Positions 32,359-42,548 of a DNA stretch of 64,000 nucleotides are shown one piece after another. The stretch lies in assembly GCA_029834535.1 (NCBI GenBank), contig JAQMWT010000481.1, forward strand, positions 1 through 64,000. The letters run 5' to 3'. The position numbers and the translations under genes were made by a program. This DNA comes from Chrysophaeum taylorii (Eukaryota; Sar; Pelagophyceae; Pelagomonadales; Pelagomonadaceae). The notes below the pieces were generated by a model, which was given only the letters and a program-made list of their open reading frames with translations, had not been told where the DNA came from and made no database searches. Numbering within the stretch: the stretch's first letter is position 1; every line of letters begins with the position of its first letter.

Positions 32359-33870
32359 CTAGCGCGAGGAGCGCGGCTTCGCCTCACGAGCATCTCGTGA
32401 ACGAATCTTCTGGTAAACGCGGGCGATGACCGGCTCAGGAACTCGGCCACTGCGTAAAGTAAACTTGGGGATCAACACATCAATCTCGTGCGGAGCGAAA
32501 TCCGTGACACAAGGAGTTGTGTTGGAAGAAATCCTGGACTTGTTGGTGAAACTTCGACCTTCAACGTCCTTGAACTCGGGCTTGAGTTTGCGGTGCGAAA
32601 GGTGAGAGGTCGGCTTGAAATAAGCGACATCATCGTTCGGACCCAAATCGGAGTAGAAATGTAGAGCAACACGATCATTTTGGTAATCGTAAGGCTCGTA
32701 AACTTCGGCAACATAAATCTTCTTGCGCCAATCAGAGCACTTCCGGTCAGGAATCCGGAAAACAACAAACTTACCGTGCTGATAATCATCACGGAAGGTT
32801 TCTTCGGGTTTGCGGATGGCTTGATCAACGATCGGAGGTACCATCACAGGCGTGATCTGACTAACATGAACACGTCGTTCTTCGGGCGGAGAGTCGAGAG
32901 ACTCAATCCTATAGGTGATCGGGGAAAGGCGTTCCGTGATAATAAACGGGCCGCGCCATTCCGGTCGAAGTTTGTTCTGGAGGAAAGGAATGTAGAGCAA
33001 AACGTGCGATCCTTCCTTGTATTCAACATCAACATGATCGGCATTGTAGGCCAATCGTTGTTTCTTCAAAGCTTTATCACGAACCTCGCGGACGATCTTC
33101 GTATAATACTTCAATCGTTCACGAGTTTCGGCGACTGCATCAGAGCGAGTCTTCGGCAATAATCGCGTATCAAAGTCCATAAGCGTGTAGTCGGTCAGCA
33201 GCATCGGCTGACGGTTCAGGCGCAGCATAAAGGGAGAAACCTGCGTGTCTGGAATAAACTTACGGTTATAACAAAACGCAATATAATGAGCAAAGTCAGG
33301 CCAATCCGTGATGTTCCGGCCCTGAAGGCAAGCGCGGAGGAAGGCCTTGATAAATCGGTTTACACGCTCAGCCAGGTTCGACTGGGCATGATAAGGAATC
33401 GTAGTTTGGTATCGTGTGTTGAAGAGTTGGCAAAACTCGCGCATCAACTTGTTCACGAACTCTTTACCGTTGTCGGTACGAATCATCTGGGGCACGTAGC
33501 CCTTGAGGAGGATGTTAATGACAAAGACTCAAGGACGGACTCAGCAGTCTTATCGTTCAACACATCCAGAATCAAGAAATGCGAGAACGGATCAAAAAAT
33601 ACTATAAGATACGTCTCGGGACCAGCGCTGGGCAAGGGTCCAAATAAATGCATGCAGAGAACAGCGCCATCACCATCGTAGACGGGCTGTTGCAAGAGTC
33701 CAGTTCGTTTCGGCTCGGGCGTACGAGCTTTCTGGCAAACTAAGCATTCAGCAATGAAGACTCCAACTTCGTTCGACATGTGGGGCCACCAAAATCGTTC
33801 CTGGATAGCCTGGACGGTACTGTGACGTCCCATATGACCACCGTTAACCGGAGTGTCATGGCAGAGTCGA
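32359..33870 (-). CDS. Gypsy integrase (fossil)
   Basis: The HHCC finger (RLCHDTPVNGGHMGRHSTVQ ... CLVCQKAR) precedes the core. The core includes IRTDNGKEFVNKLMREFCQL with the second catalytic Asp, and YHAQSNLAERVNRFIKAFLR with the Glu. A C-terminal GPY/F-like module (WRGPFIITERLSPITYRIE) follows. The end of the frame lies about 40 bp from the 3' LTR. Confidence 0.92.
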
Positions 33871-35975
33871 ATAGTGCGCTTGCGCAACGTAGCAGGTGCA
33901 ACAATCATCGGGCGCAAATCAGCAGAAATACGGTAAAGAATGTCTTTAACGACTTCGAATCGTTTGTTCGCTCGGGAACGTCGCGGCGTCTGACCTTGGG
34001 CCATTCGGTAGCGAATATCCTCGCAAGTAGCATCAGATTCTTGCTCACGTGCGATCTCAGCGAGCGTCATATTTTCGGGTATCTTATCGATATAATCTTT
34101 ATAAGCGGCTGCGTCCTTGAAGATCTGTGGCTCATCTCGCGCACGGTTCTTCCGACGTTGTCTCGTAGCGTGAGACGTAGCCAATTTCATCGAATCCTTT
34201 TCAGGATCTTCTTCTTCGTCTTCCGGGATTTCGGTCTTAACAAACGACATTATGAAGTGGCAGCCGGAAGCGGGAATTCCTCGGTCATCAACAGGTTGGG
34301 GAAGCTCTTGGAACACCAAATAAGCGTGGTTCAAAGGTTCTCCAAACTCGTCAGTCTCGATGACGTGATCTATCGGATTGCGGGAGAGACAGTCAGGGAT
34401 ACTCATTCCCGGTGACTTTCCCGGCTTGTAACTAAGTTCAGGGTCAAAATCGGCGAGGCGCATCGCCCAACGAGCAAGCTGCCCAGACGAGTGCGTCGCC
34501 TTACGTAAAAACGTCAAATTTCGGTGATCGGTCTCCAAAACAGTATGGTGCCCTTCGATGTAGGCTCGAAAGTGCTCTAGAGAAAGTATAACTGCCAGCA
34601 GCTCTAACCGACGGGGCTCATAATTGCGCATCTCCTTCGGCACAGCTCGGTTCCAATATTCAATCACTCGTTCTTCTCGAGTCACTCTACCGGCATCGTC
34701 CTTGACTTCGACAATCTGGAAGAGATAAGCTCCAAGTCCATCCTTGGAAGCATCGGATCGGATCTGAAAAGGCAGATCATAATCGGGGTGGTAGACTCCA
34801 CGGGAATCAACCAAAGCCTCAATAATCGTATCCCAAGCTTTCTGACACTCGGGCGTCCACTCGAACTTTACACCTTCGAGGCATAATCGTCTTAGCGGTT
34901 CCACGATCTTCGAGTAGCCCTTCACATATCGCCGGCAGTAATTACTCATGCCTATGAAAGAGCGTATCTGGGTCTTGGGGGGAGTATTCGGTAAAGTACC
35001 TGGAATCGGCATCTTCTGCAGTGCTTCCAGCGTCTTCGGATTCGGCTTCAAGCCTTCTGGGGTAGAAATGTGTCCCAGAAATTCTACATCATCCTCGAGA
35101 AGGTGGAACTTCGCGGTTCGACCGCTGTACCCTCTCTGTGCCAAATGACACTTCACTTCGATCAAAACTTGTAAATGTCGATGAAGATCGTCAGATCCCG
35201 TCATAATATCGTCAACAAACGCAACCAAGTCTCGATACATCCATTTCGAAAGGTCGCTCGCCATTTGCTTGCAGAAAAGAGCTCCGGCCGTCTTCACGCC
35301 TAGAGGTAATCGCAAGAAACTATGAGCGCCAAGTGGGCTAACCATCGTGACAGCGTCTTGCGCTGCCGGATCCAGACGAAGGTTGTGGTATCCCCATCTA
35401 ATATCAATGCATGTCCGCCATCGTCGCATAGCGAGAAAAGCTAAAGCATCATCTTGTCGAATGTTCGGCCAACTGTCATTGACCAATTGATCGTTGAGCT
35501 GACGTAAGTCAATTGCAGCACGGAACGCGTTTGACGTTCCAATCTCAGCTCCTTTCTTCGGAAGCATCAACACAGGAAAGCCCCAAGGTGAGTTGGCCGG
35601 ACGAATGACTCCATCCCGGCACCACTCGCTGATCTGCTTGCGGAGACAATCGAGCTTCGCAGGCGTCAATCGGTAGGCCGTTATCTTAATCGGTCGCGGA
35701 TTCGCGTCTATGAATCGTAGAGACACAGGAGGTGAGTCCACAGGTCTCATAATCGGGTCGAAAAAGGCCCAAGAATATTGCACACAGTGACAGAGCATCA
35801 GTTTCGCCTTATCATCTAAGTGCGGATTGTCAGGAATTCCCAACTCCTGAACAACCTTATTAACTTCTTCCTTCGTAGGAACTTGAACTTTCATGGCTTC
35901 ATTATCCTTGACATGCTCGGGGGTTTGCGGCAGCGGTGCACCCTCAGCATCGCGCGGCGCATCTTTCCATGGCAC
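33870..35975 (-). CDS. Gypsy reverse transcriptase and RNase H (fossil)
   Basis: RT motifs follow in order: GVIRPANSPWGFPVLMLPKK, RAAIDLRQLND, FLRLPLGVKTAGALFCKQM, YRDLVAFVDDIMTGSDD with the catalytic DD pair, and FLGHISTPEGL. The Ty3-type RNase H then shows QIRSDASKDGLGAYLFQ, RRLELLAVILSLEHFRAYIE and LETDHRNLTFL. All are typical of Metaviridae. Confidence 0.95.
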
Positions 35976-36000
35976 ATCGAACTTTTCTCATATTTTAGTC

Positions 36001-37737
36001 TCACTTCCGGGTGGCTTTTATTGATCCTCTCGCCTTTGACACGAACCTTCGGCTCGCTCTTAATCTTCGGTTCCCGATCTCGCTCAGGATCTGGCGGAAC
36101 GTCCAAGTTTGGTTGTCGGGGGGGGGGGCAGCAGAAGAAGCATGAGACATCCCCGGCTCATCTGTTGCAGGCGGAATCAACGGTACCTCTGGAGGTTTCC
36201 ATTTGGTACGATCTTGGAGATCATCAGTCGATACCCATCTTACGACACGTGTGCGCGTGTTTAACAGCGGAACTTGTACGTGACGAAGGGTGGTTTCATC
36301 AATTTGCAAATAATAATCAAACGGTCGGTCTGCAAGACTCAACGCCGACGGCAAAGCTTCGCCGTTCAAGTGAAAATCCTTGGTCACAGAGTTTTTTAGA
36401 TCGAGTACTAATAAGGTCATCGTGTCTGGTGGCACGACGGACGCCAAGTGTTTCAACGAGGTCGTCCTGGAGAAGCCGGCCCAATCAAAATCAAAGGGCA
36501 TCGTCAGCAACTCCGAAGTCATTTTCAGATTCAGAGATCTGTAATCGGAACGGCGCGGTCCTACCCGAAGCGGGACACGCGTAACGGTATAAGCTGCGTC
36601 TGTCGCGGCTCGTGATGATCCTAAATTGTTCATCTGAAGTAAATGTCGTTCGTCGGCGTAGCTAAGTGCTGCGGCGAACTCTTGCTGCATATTCTTGCAA
36701 GTCCTCGGAACTGCGCGCAAATGGAGCGGATGGCTGGAAACCAACAATCGCACGCGACAGCTCATCAAACCGGGCGTTATGTCGTAAAAATTGACTACGT
36801 ACACGTAAGGGTGCAAACGTGCAACGTAAGAAATAATCGAGGCCTCCTGGTCTATCAACCACATGAAGAAACCAGCCATCTTGCATAATTTCATCGCCCA
36901 GTGGGTAGCGGTGACTCCCTTGCCAACATCTCTGGAAGTCAAGTTGCACAGAGCGGAGAGTACGCAGGGGGGCGACGCGATACACATCGACGACGACCAT
37001 TCCGCGTAGGGTAAATAAGATTCGATCAACCGTAAGGTTGTAACATAGCGACCCCACAGTGTGTGCTGCACCACAGGAATGTTCGGAAAATTCTTATGGT
37101 GGATCTGGTCGGCGGTGTCCGACGCATCGAGTGCTAGTACGACTCGAAACGACGTCCCACACAACTCGCTGGCTCTTTGGAGACCTAAAGTACTGCCTCC
37201 GGCTCCACTGAACAGCATCACCACCTCGCGATAAGTGATTGGAAGCCATTGAACCTTCTCGTATCGGCGGCGGATCTCCGCTTCGGTGATCTCGCGGCAT
37301 TTCTTTTCATCTTCTTCCGACCTTCGAGCGAAATCGTCGCTGCCTTCGGGTCGTTTGAGGGTGGACTTGTCCGCCATAGCGGTCGTGGCGTCCTTCTGCG
37401 CCGTGCTCAACAACATCGGCGGGGGAGATGCGTCGCAATGCGTCAAATGACTAGCGACGGAAACGGTGCAAGAAAGGTTCCCCTTGTCGTATCCTTCTTC
37501 ACATTCATTCATAAGTTCGTCGATCGTAGAAACGCTCAACTCATCTTCGTACCGAACGATGTCGCCAATTGCGAGAACCTCGCCTCGAGTGACGACCGTC
37601 GGCGCTTCTTCCGCGGCAGTAACCGCAACCCGAGCTGCGGACCGGTCGTGCTCTTCGCAAGAAGAACACATTCCTTCGACAATTCCCAGCTGCTCGTTCT
37701 CAGCAAACGTAGCGACGAAAGCCTGTCCCATTTTCAT
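36001..37737 (-). CDS. C5 cytosine DNA methyltransferase-like domain within the Gypsy element (fossil)
   Basis: About 570 codons lie between protease and RT. Roughly residues 165-390 show the ordered blocks of C5 DNA methyltransferases. VMLFSGAGGSTLGLQRA is motif I (SAM binding). VVLALDAS is the motif II strand, followed by HHKNFPNIPVV, the NFP segment typical of Dcm/DNMT enzymes. MCIASPPC is the PPC loop of motif IV with the catalytic cysteine position. YDITPGLMSCRVRLLVSSHP resembles motif VIII (GxxxxRxR). The N-terminal part is acidic and unassigned; the C-terminal part after about residue 390 could be the target-recognition region but is not recognisable. Cytosine methyltransferases captured by LTR elements are known from a dinoflagellate and a charophyte lineage. 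Here the domain is an integral part of the element, not a separate host gene. Confidence 0.78.
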   Translation of the reverse strand: MKMGQAFVATFAENEQLGIVEGMCSSCEEHDRSAARVAVTAAEEAPTVVTRGEVLAIGDIVRYEDELSVSTIDELMNECEEGYDKGNLSCTVSVASHLTHCDASPPPMLLSTAQKDATTAMADKSTLKRPEGSDDFARRSEEDEKKCREITEAEIRRRYEKVQWLPITYREVVMLFSGAGGSTLGLQRASELCGTSFRVVLALDASDTADQIHHKNFPNIPVVQHTLWGRYVTTLRLIESYLPYAEWSSSMCIASPPCVLSALCNLTSRDVGKGVTATHWAMKLCKMAGFFMWLIDQEASIISYVARLHPYVYVVNFYDITPGLMSCRVRLLVSSHPLHLRAVPRTCKNMQQEFAAALSYADERHLLQMNNLGSSRAATDAAYTVTRVPLRVGPRRSDYRSLNLKMTSELLTMPFDFDWAGFSRTTSLKHLASVVPPDTMTLLVLDLKNSVTKDFHLNGEALPSALSLADRPFDYYLQIDETTLRHVQVPLLNTRTRVVRWVSTDDLQDRTKWKPPEVPLIPPATDEPGMSHASSAAPPPDNQTWTFRQILSEIGNRRLRASRRFVSKARGSIKATRK

Positions 37738-37914
37738 AGGTTCGACAAAAAAACCGGTAAAATGTAAGTTCGACCGGGCTCGATTTGAAGCGTGCGCACA
37801 GCGTATGCCACTACTTCTCGCGCGCCTTCTCCCGGAGCTGGGGAGAATGTGTTCGTAGCATGTCCCCGCGTAGCCAAGGCTACCGTACGTTCCGGCGGCG
37901 GGCTTCGGAGATCT

Positions 37915-38958
37915 TTAATCGTGCTCAAACGAGCGTAAACTCGAGTCTTGACCAGGTCGAGACTCTTCCGAAAGGCATCGTGTTGATGATTGTAAATCGG
38001 TACGGTTATCGTAAATAGATCGAAAGGTCACGATTGGTGCATCGATTCGTTCATCCTCGAACTTAATCTTCTTGCGCCCGTAGACGACTTGGGTTCGATA
38101 AAAACAGATTCGATCGTGGGGGTAGTCCACGACGGCTCCTAAAACTCGTATATCGCGCCCTCCCAACAGGAACAGACAGTTCGTATCGGCCACAATAGCG
38201 ACAATGGGGGCAGCGATGTTGACGGCGAGGGCGACCCGAATCGCGAGCCAACGAAAGATCGTCTTCGTGTTCAACCCTGATCCGTACAGCTTGCGCTTAA
38301 TCGGAAGTTCGCCTTCATCGAAAATCAACTGATCTTTGGCCAACTTTCTGACCATTTCTCGGCAAATATAAGAAACATCTGCCATTCCACCGACACCGAT
38401 GGTCGTCGAGAATTTCGGTCCGTCACGATTCCTGTAGATGTGACAGGCTATAAACGTAAGAGTACCCGTATCTAAACAAGTGAGGGTAACCAAATCATCT
38501 TCGATCGTCTTGCCGTCTCGCGGCGTCAACGAAGTGTGAGCACATCGGGCTCTGACTCGCTCATCTAGGGGGCTGGGCATCGATACCGCGGCTTGAGCTC
38601 TCGTATCATCTGTTGTTGGCGTCATCGACGTAACGCTCGCGGCAGCCTCTTTATCTGGCGGCTTCCGCTCTTCCTCCAGGACAATCTCGGAGGGAATCCG
38701 CGCTGGTAGGGGATCCTGGTCTTCGTAGTTCTTGGAAGCAGAGGACCCCTTCCATAAATCATTCATTTCGTCTTTCCAGAATGCATCTGTAAATCCATTC
38801 GTCATCGGTTGATCATCAACATCATCGGCGATCAGTTCCATGTCGGCTGCAGCTTCGAGTACGTAGCTGAGCGGTTGTTCTGGTGGCTTCTTTAGCAAGA
38901 AGTTCCCAGTTCTCGTCCACCAATCCTGCAGGTTCCACGTCGGCTCGTCTTCGTCCAA
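37915..38958 (-). CDS. Gypsy retropepsin-like protease region (fossil)
   Basis: ADVSYICREMVRKL followed by IVADTNCLFLLGGRDIRVLG and AVVDYP matches the two halves of a retropepsin: the strand after the catalytic loop, and the LLGRDIL helix. About 110 residues separate them, the usual spacing. It lies upstream of the methyltransferase-like region and RT. Confidence 0.7.
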   Translation of the reverse strand: MDEDEPTWNLQDWWTRTGNFLLKKPPEQPLSYVLEAAADMELIADDVDDQPMTNGFTDAFWKDEMNDLWKGSSASKNYEDQDPLPARIPSEIVLEEERKPPDKEAAASVTSMTPTTDDTRAQAAVSMPSPLDERVRARCAHTSLTPRDGKTIEDDLVTLTCLDTGTLTFIACHIYRNRDGPKFSTTIGVGGMADVSYICREMVRKLAKDQLIFDEGELPIKRKLYGSGLNTKTIFRWLAIRVALAVNIAAPIVAIVADTNCLFLLGGRDIRVLGAVVDYPHDRICFYRTQVVYGRKKIKFEDERIDAPIVTFRSIYDNRTDLQSSTRCLSEESRPGQDSSLRSFEHD

Positions 38959-39429
38959 TTCAGAACGCTGCTAATCTTCTTCTTAAATCTATCCTTTTCT
39001 TCCGGCGGCGTGTCCATGGCTCGATCCGTCGTGACCGAAACCGTTTCGGGGGGGTCCGCAGGAAAATATAGCGTCGTCCCCGACGTCAACTCGATCGTAA
39101 GATTGTCGTCTGCATCACTCGCGGTGGTCATCGTCTCGTCAGTCGAATGAGCGCACGAGCTATTCCTGCAGAAATCCATGTCTGGCTCACAGCCAGTTCG
39201 GTCGCCAAAGGTCGTCCCTGGAGGGTCCAAAGATAAGCCGATGGCATCGAGGGCTTCATCGTCAAAAATGAACGGTGGGTCGTCCGTGGACGACTCGTCA
39301 AATAACGTTATCGCGGACACTGGTTCACAAGGTGTAGCTTCTTCATCTTCCAAATCTGAATCGCCTTCCCAGTATCGTGGAGCTTCGAGTTCATCGCTCG
39401 AATCTTCGAGTTCATCGCTCGACATCTGC

Positions 39430-41433
39430 TCATAAATCTGTGATCTGTGCCAAAGACCGACGATTGGTCAGCACGTCGTTGGGTGGCTCGTCTATCGGCG
39501 GGCGAGCAAGATCTTCGAATGCGGCCGCGGCAAGGGCGTCGGCTGCGTCGTCGGTGTGTGGCGGATACACCATCACTCCTAATGGTAATTGTTGACCGCA
39601 AGGGGTCGTAAACGCGAGCGTTGCGCTCAAAAAATCCAAATTATATTGGTGTCGGCCCCCGTCGTATTCGTCGTCGCGCGATCGGCGTCGTCTGTGCCGG
39701 CGCGAACTTCGACTGGGGCTCTTGTTATCTTTGTCTCTCTCTGGCGTCAGTTCGGCAGGTCCTAGTTCCTCTGGATCGTCCCTGTAGGCGACTGGTGCTC
39801 CCAAGCCTATCCGAACTGTCTCAATCTGCTCGTCTATTGGAACATCGACACATGCGTCGTCTTCTTGACAAAACTCCGACCAAACGTAAATACCTCTCCG
39901 TTGGCGAATAAATCCATGCCTCGGGGTCGGAATCGTACTTCTTTCCGCTCTGGCGGTTTCTTCCTCAGGAAACAGTGGGCTCGTATCCATATCGTCGGTA
40001 CGCCCATCTTCCTCTTATCCATGCTGATCGTCCCATCCAAATTCGATTCCGGGCGGCAGCTATACTCACCCCCCATGGTATGTTCGGGATCTTTCTTTAT
40101 CACATAGCCATCATCATATGCAGGCTGAAAATCTTTGAACTCTTCGTTCGTGAGTAATACGCCAGGGCTTTCACTGAGCTCCAAAGGCAGTTCATGCGTC
40201 ATAAGATTCTTCGCCTCTTCCGCTTTCGTATTCATTTTCTCGGCCGTTTCACTCGGCCTATCATCCACTCCATCGCTTAGAAAATCGGCAATCGCCTCGT
40301 CACTAAAAGTGTCGGCACACGAAATGTCTGCCATTGTCAAAGGGAACAAAACATCTGCAAAATCGTCTGCAGTCGGTTCGTCGGGGGGCCCTGCAAAAGA
40401 AGAAGGCGTCGTCCCCGACGTCATATCTGTCAAGAAATGGCCACCAAAGGGCACGTGACGTTCGATGGGCGTGTAAACAGGTGCGCGCTTATCATTCGAG
40501 ATAATCCTCTGCGACGCATCGTCGATCGATCGTGGAGACGAAGTGTCATCCACTTGAATGTCCGGAGGTAGACTCATAGCATCGAGCGTAGCAGCGGCGG
40601 GTCCATTCCTTTGGGCGTCATCGGCTGCACGGGGCTCGTAAGTCGGATTCACACATAACTCCGGCGCGTCGTCAAAACCGAGGGTTGTGTCAGCTGACGA
40701 CAAATCATATCGTGCCACCAACGGTGACACCGGGTCGGAAGCGGTTGTCGGCTTCGGCCCGTAGTTTAACGACGTTTTGGTCAGATTCTCCGATTCTGTG
40801 GGGATTTTGGTTTGGGTGAGCTTCTTTGACTTGGATTGCTCTTGCTCGTAGTTTAACGACGTTTCGGTCATCTCGAACGGACGACTCGTCGTCGTCGTCG
40901 CGCGGCTTCCTAACTTTCGCTCGCGTTCGCGTGGGCGGCGGTACGTCCGAGGGTCGGAATTCTCCCTCAAGACTGTTCGCTCGCCTCGAGCGACTCGGCG
41001 TACGCAATTCATCCCTCTCGTGGGTCAACCATCGTACTTGCTCGTGTATTTTATCTAATCGAGCGTGTTCGTGCCGCATTTGCTCTTGCATTATTTTTAT
41101 CTTCTTCTGGTGTAGCCATTCACGCCGTATCTCTTCTTCTATCAGCTGGATGAGGATTTCTTGTGCGCGCTTATTTTCTCGGCGTATCTCGCGTAAATGG
41201 GCTTTGTAAATCTTTGCAACGTTCGGTGGTTCATCATCTCGCGCACGTTCTGGATGGGCTGCCGGTTGTCTCGCCGGCGGCGCCCTCGGCAGTTCATCGC
41301 CGTTGTAGTTCAGCTCTTCTTCCTCATCATCATAATCAGCATCATCATCATCGTTCCCCTCGCTCGTCTCATCCTGACGGCTTGGCGGTTCGTCATATCG
41401 CATCTGCTCGTCGGCAGCATCATCGTCTTCCAT
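39430..41433 (-). CDS. Gypsy gag region (fossil)
   Basis: This is the first coding part after the 5' LTR. The product starts with an acidic, low-complexity stretch (MEDDDAADEQMRYDEPPS), then a helical, charged segment (KAHLREIRRENKRAQEILIQ) that may be a coiled coil. Two overlapping frames are open here, and both cover two copies of the 21-nt motif (40,762-40,782 and 40,849-40,869) spaced 87 bp apart, a multiple of three. No zinc knuckle was seen. The gag assignment is by position. Confidence 0.5.
40762..40782 (-). repeat. 21-nt motif, Gypsy copy 1
   Basis: One mismatch to the consensus. TKTSLNY in one frame, QNVVKL in the overlapping frame. Confidence 0.85.
40849..40869 (-). repeat. 21-nt motif, Gypsy copy 2
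   Basis: Matches the consensus core CGAAACGTCGTTAAACTA exactly. TETSLNY in one frame, DRNVVKL in the overlapping frame. Confidence 0.88.
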
Positions 41434-41874
41434 ATCGGCTCTGGCTCGTTCTAATCGGCCGAGATCAGAGCGGGTCCAAAATGGTTGAGTCGTCGTCGTT
41501 CTCGTGCTCCTTCGACTCTGGAACTTCTACTCGTCCACGACACGCGCAATATCGTCGTTGCGTGCGTCTTCCACCGACAAATCTATCAGTCCGGTGGGCG
41601 GCAGACTTCGTCTCTGCCCGGCAATCAATGCCTAAGTGAGTTGCGATCTCACTCCGCTCGCCTGCGGCAGCGGTACCCGGGTTGCGCGTCGGCTAGCACC
41701 GAATCGCGCGTCGTCACTTCCGACGACTAACGTATCCGGCCGGGGAACTTTCCCACGGCAGTGGTCCTTCTGGAATTCCTTGTCGGCGCGCTTGATCAGG
41801 GCGCGCGCGGCTTGTCCGGACCGTGTAGAGAATGCAAGATGCACTAGTTCTCTGCGACCGATATAGTCGCTCGA

Positions 41875-41892
41875 ATCTCATATCCTCCACCA
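41875..41892 (-). other. Putative primer-binding site
   Basis: Two bases inside the 5' LTR the minus strand reads TGGTGGAGGATATGAGAT. Its complement ends ..ATCCTCCACCA and is preceded by TCGAATCTC, like the T-arm and acceptor 3' end of a tRNA with its CCA. The tRNA identity cannot be named. Confidence 0.5.
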
Positions 41893-41894
41893 CC

Positions 41895-42211
41895 TGTAGC
41901 GTAAGGAGAATTTTGGGGCTAGCTACCTGGCGTGCCTTCGAATCCTCGCTCGCCGCTCGCGTCCGTGCCCTTTGTGGAGTCACTGGACGAGGATGGCCGT
42001 TCTCCCGCCACACAACCACAAACAACTTCCGTGCCTGGTCCTCACAACTTGAGAGGATCGGCTATTGCTTTATGATGAACACCTGAATCACAGAAAACAG
42101 GGAAGATGATGTCATAGAGAAAACTGACATCATCAGAACGGAGAAGGGTGCCCCTGATAAGGGGGGCCCTAGAAGAGGGGTAAGCCTTAGGAGGCGGGAG
42201 TTGCCGCCACA
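41895..42211 (-). repeat. Gypsy 5' LTR
   Basis: 317 bp, about 98% identical to the left copy apart from three small indels. It is the promoter-bearing LTR by orientation. No convincing TATA box was picked out. Confidence 0.95.
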
Positions 42212-42216
42212 TTAGA
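42212..42216. repeat. Gypsy target-site duplication, right
   Basis: TTAGA, identical to 32,000-32,004. Confidence 0.9.
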
Positions 42217-42548
42217 GACAGGACTTTAAGGCCAGCTCGAGAGTTTTCTCCTGAAGTAATTGTCTAACACAAACGTGCTGAAGGCGCGAAAGAACGCCGT
42301 TCGTCCGCGCATTATCGATCTCCACAGCACGTAACTGGGGGAAAAAAAAAGTCGATCTGGATTCGGGCGGCGGCGGCGATCGCGAATCGCCGGGTGGTGA
42401 GTGTTGAAGGACGTACGGATAGTTAGTTCCCCCCCCCTCCTCTTTAAGCAAAAACTAAATTTCCTAGAGAGAGAGAGGTTGCGCCCCAAAATCAGCGCCT
42501 CTTCATCATATTAAATTCCCGGCGTCGGAATATATATAGTTGGCACTA
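42217..42548. other. Intergenic right of the Gypsy element
   Basis: No gene seen. It includes an A9 run near 42,345 and a TATATATA stretch near 42,530. Confidence 0.4.

Larger units (their letters stand above)
32005..42211 (-). mobile_element. Gypsy-type LTR retrotransposon carrying a C5 methyltransferase-like domain
   Basis: The element is 10.2 kb, bounded by LTRs at 32,005-32,318 and 41,895-42,211 and by a perfect 5-bp target duplication. Read on the minus strand the order is LTR, gag region, retropepsin, C5 cytosine methyltransferase-like domain, reverse transcriptase, RNase H, integrase, LTR. RT before integrase gives the Gypsy (Metaviridae) order. The two LTRs differ by about seven substitutions and three small indels over about 315 bp, roughly 2%, so insertion is fairly recent. 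The frames contain several breaks (around half a dozen), so it is a young fossil. At this site it separates a hAT relic on the left from a host gene on the right. Confidence 0.95.

Noticed and set aside
32000-42216. Host DNA methyltransferase gene interrupted by an LTR element
   Set aside because: The methyltransferase-like part lies between protease and RT in the same orientation and inside one LTR pair, so it belongs to the element.
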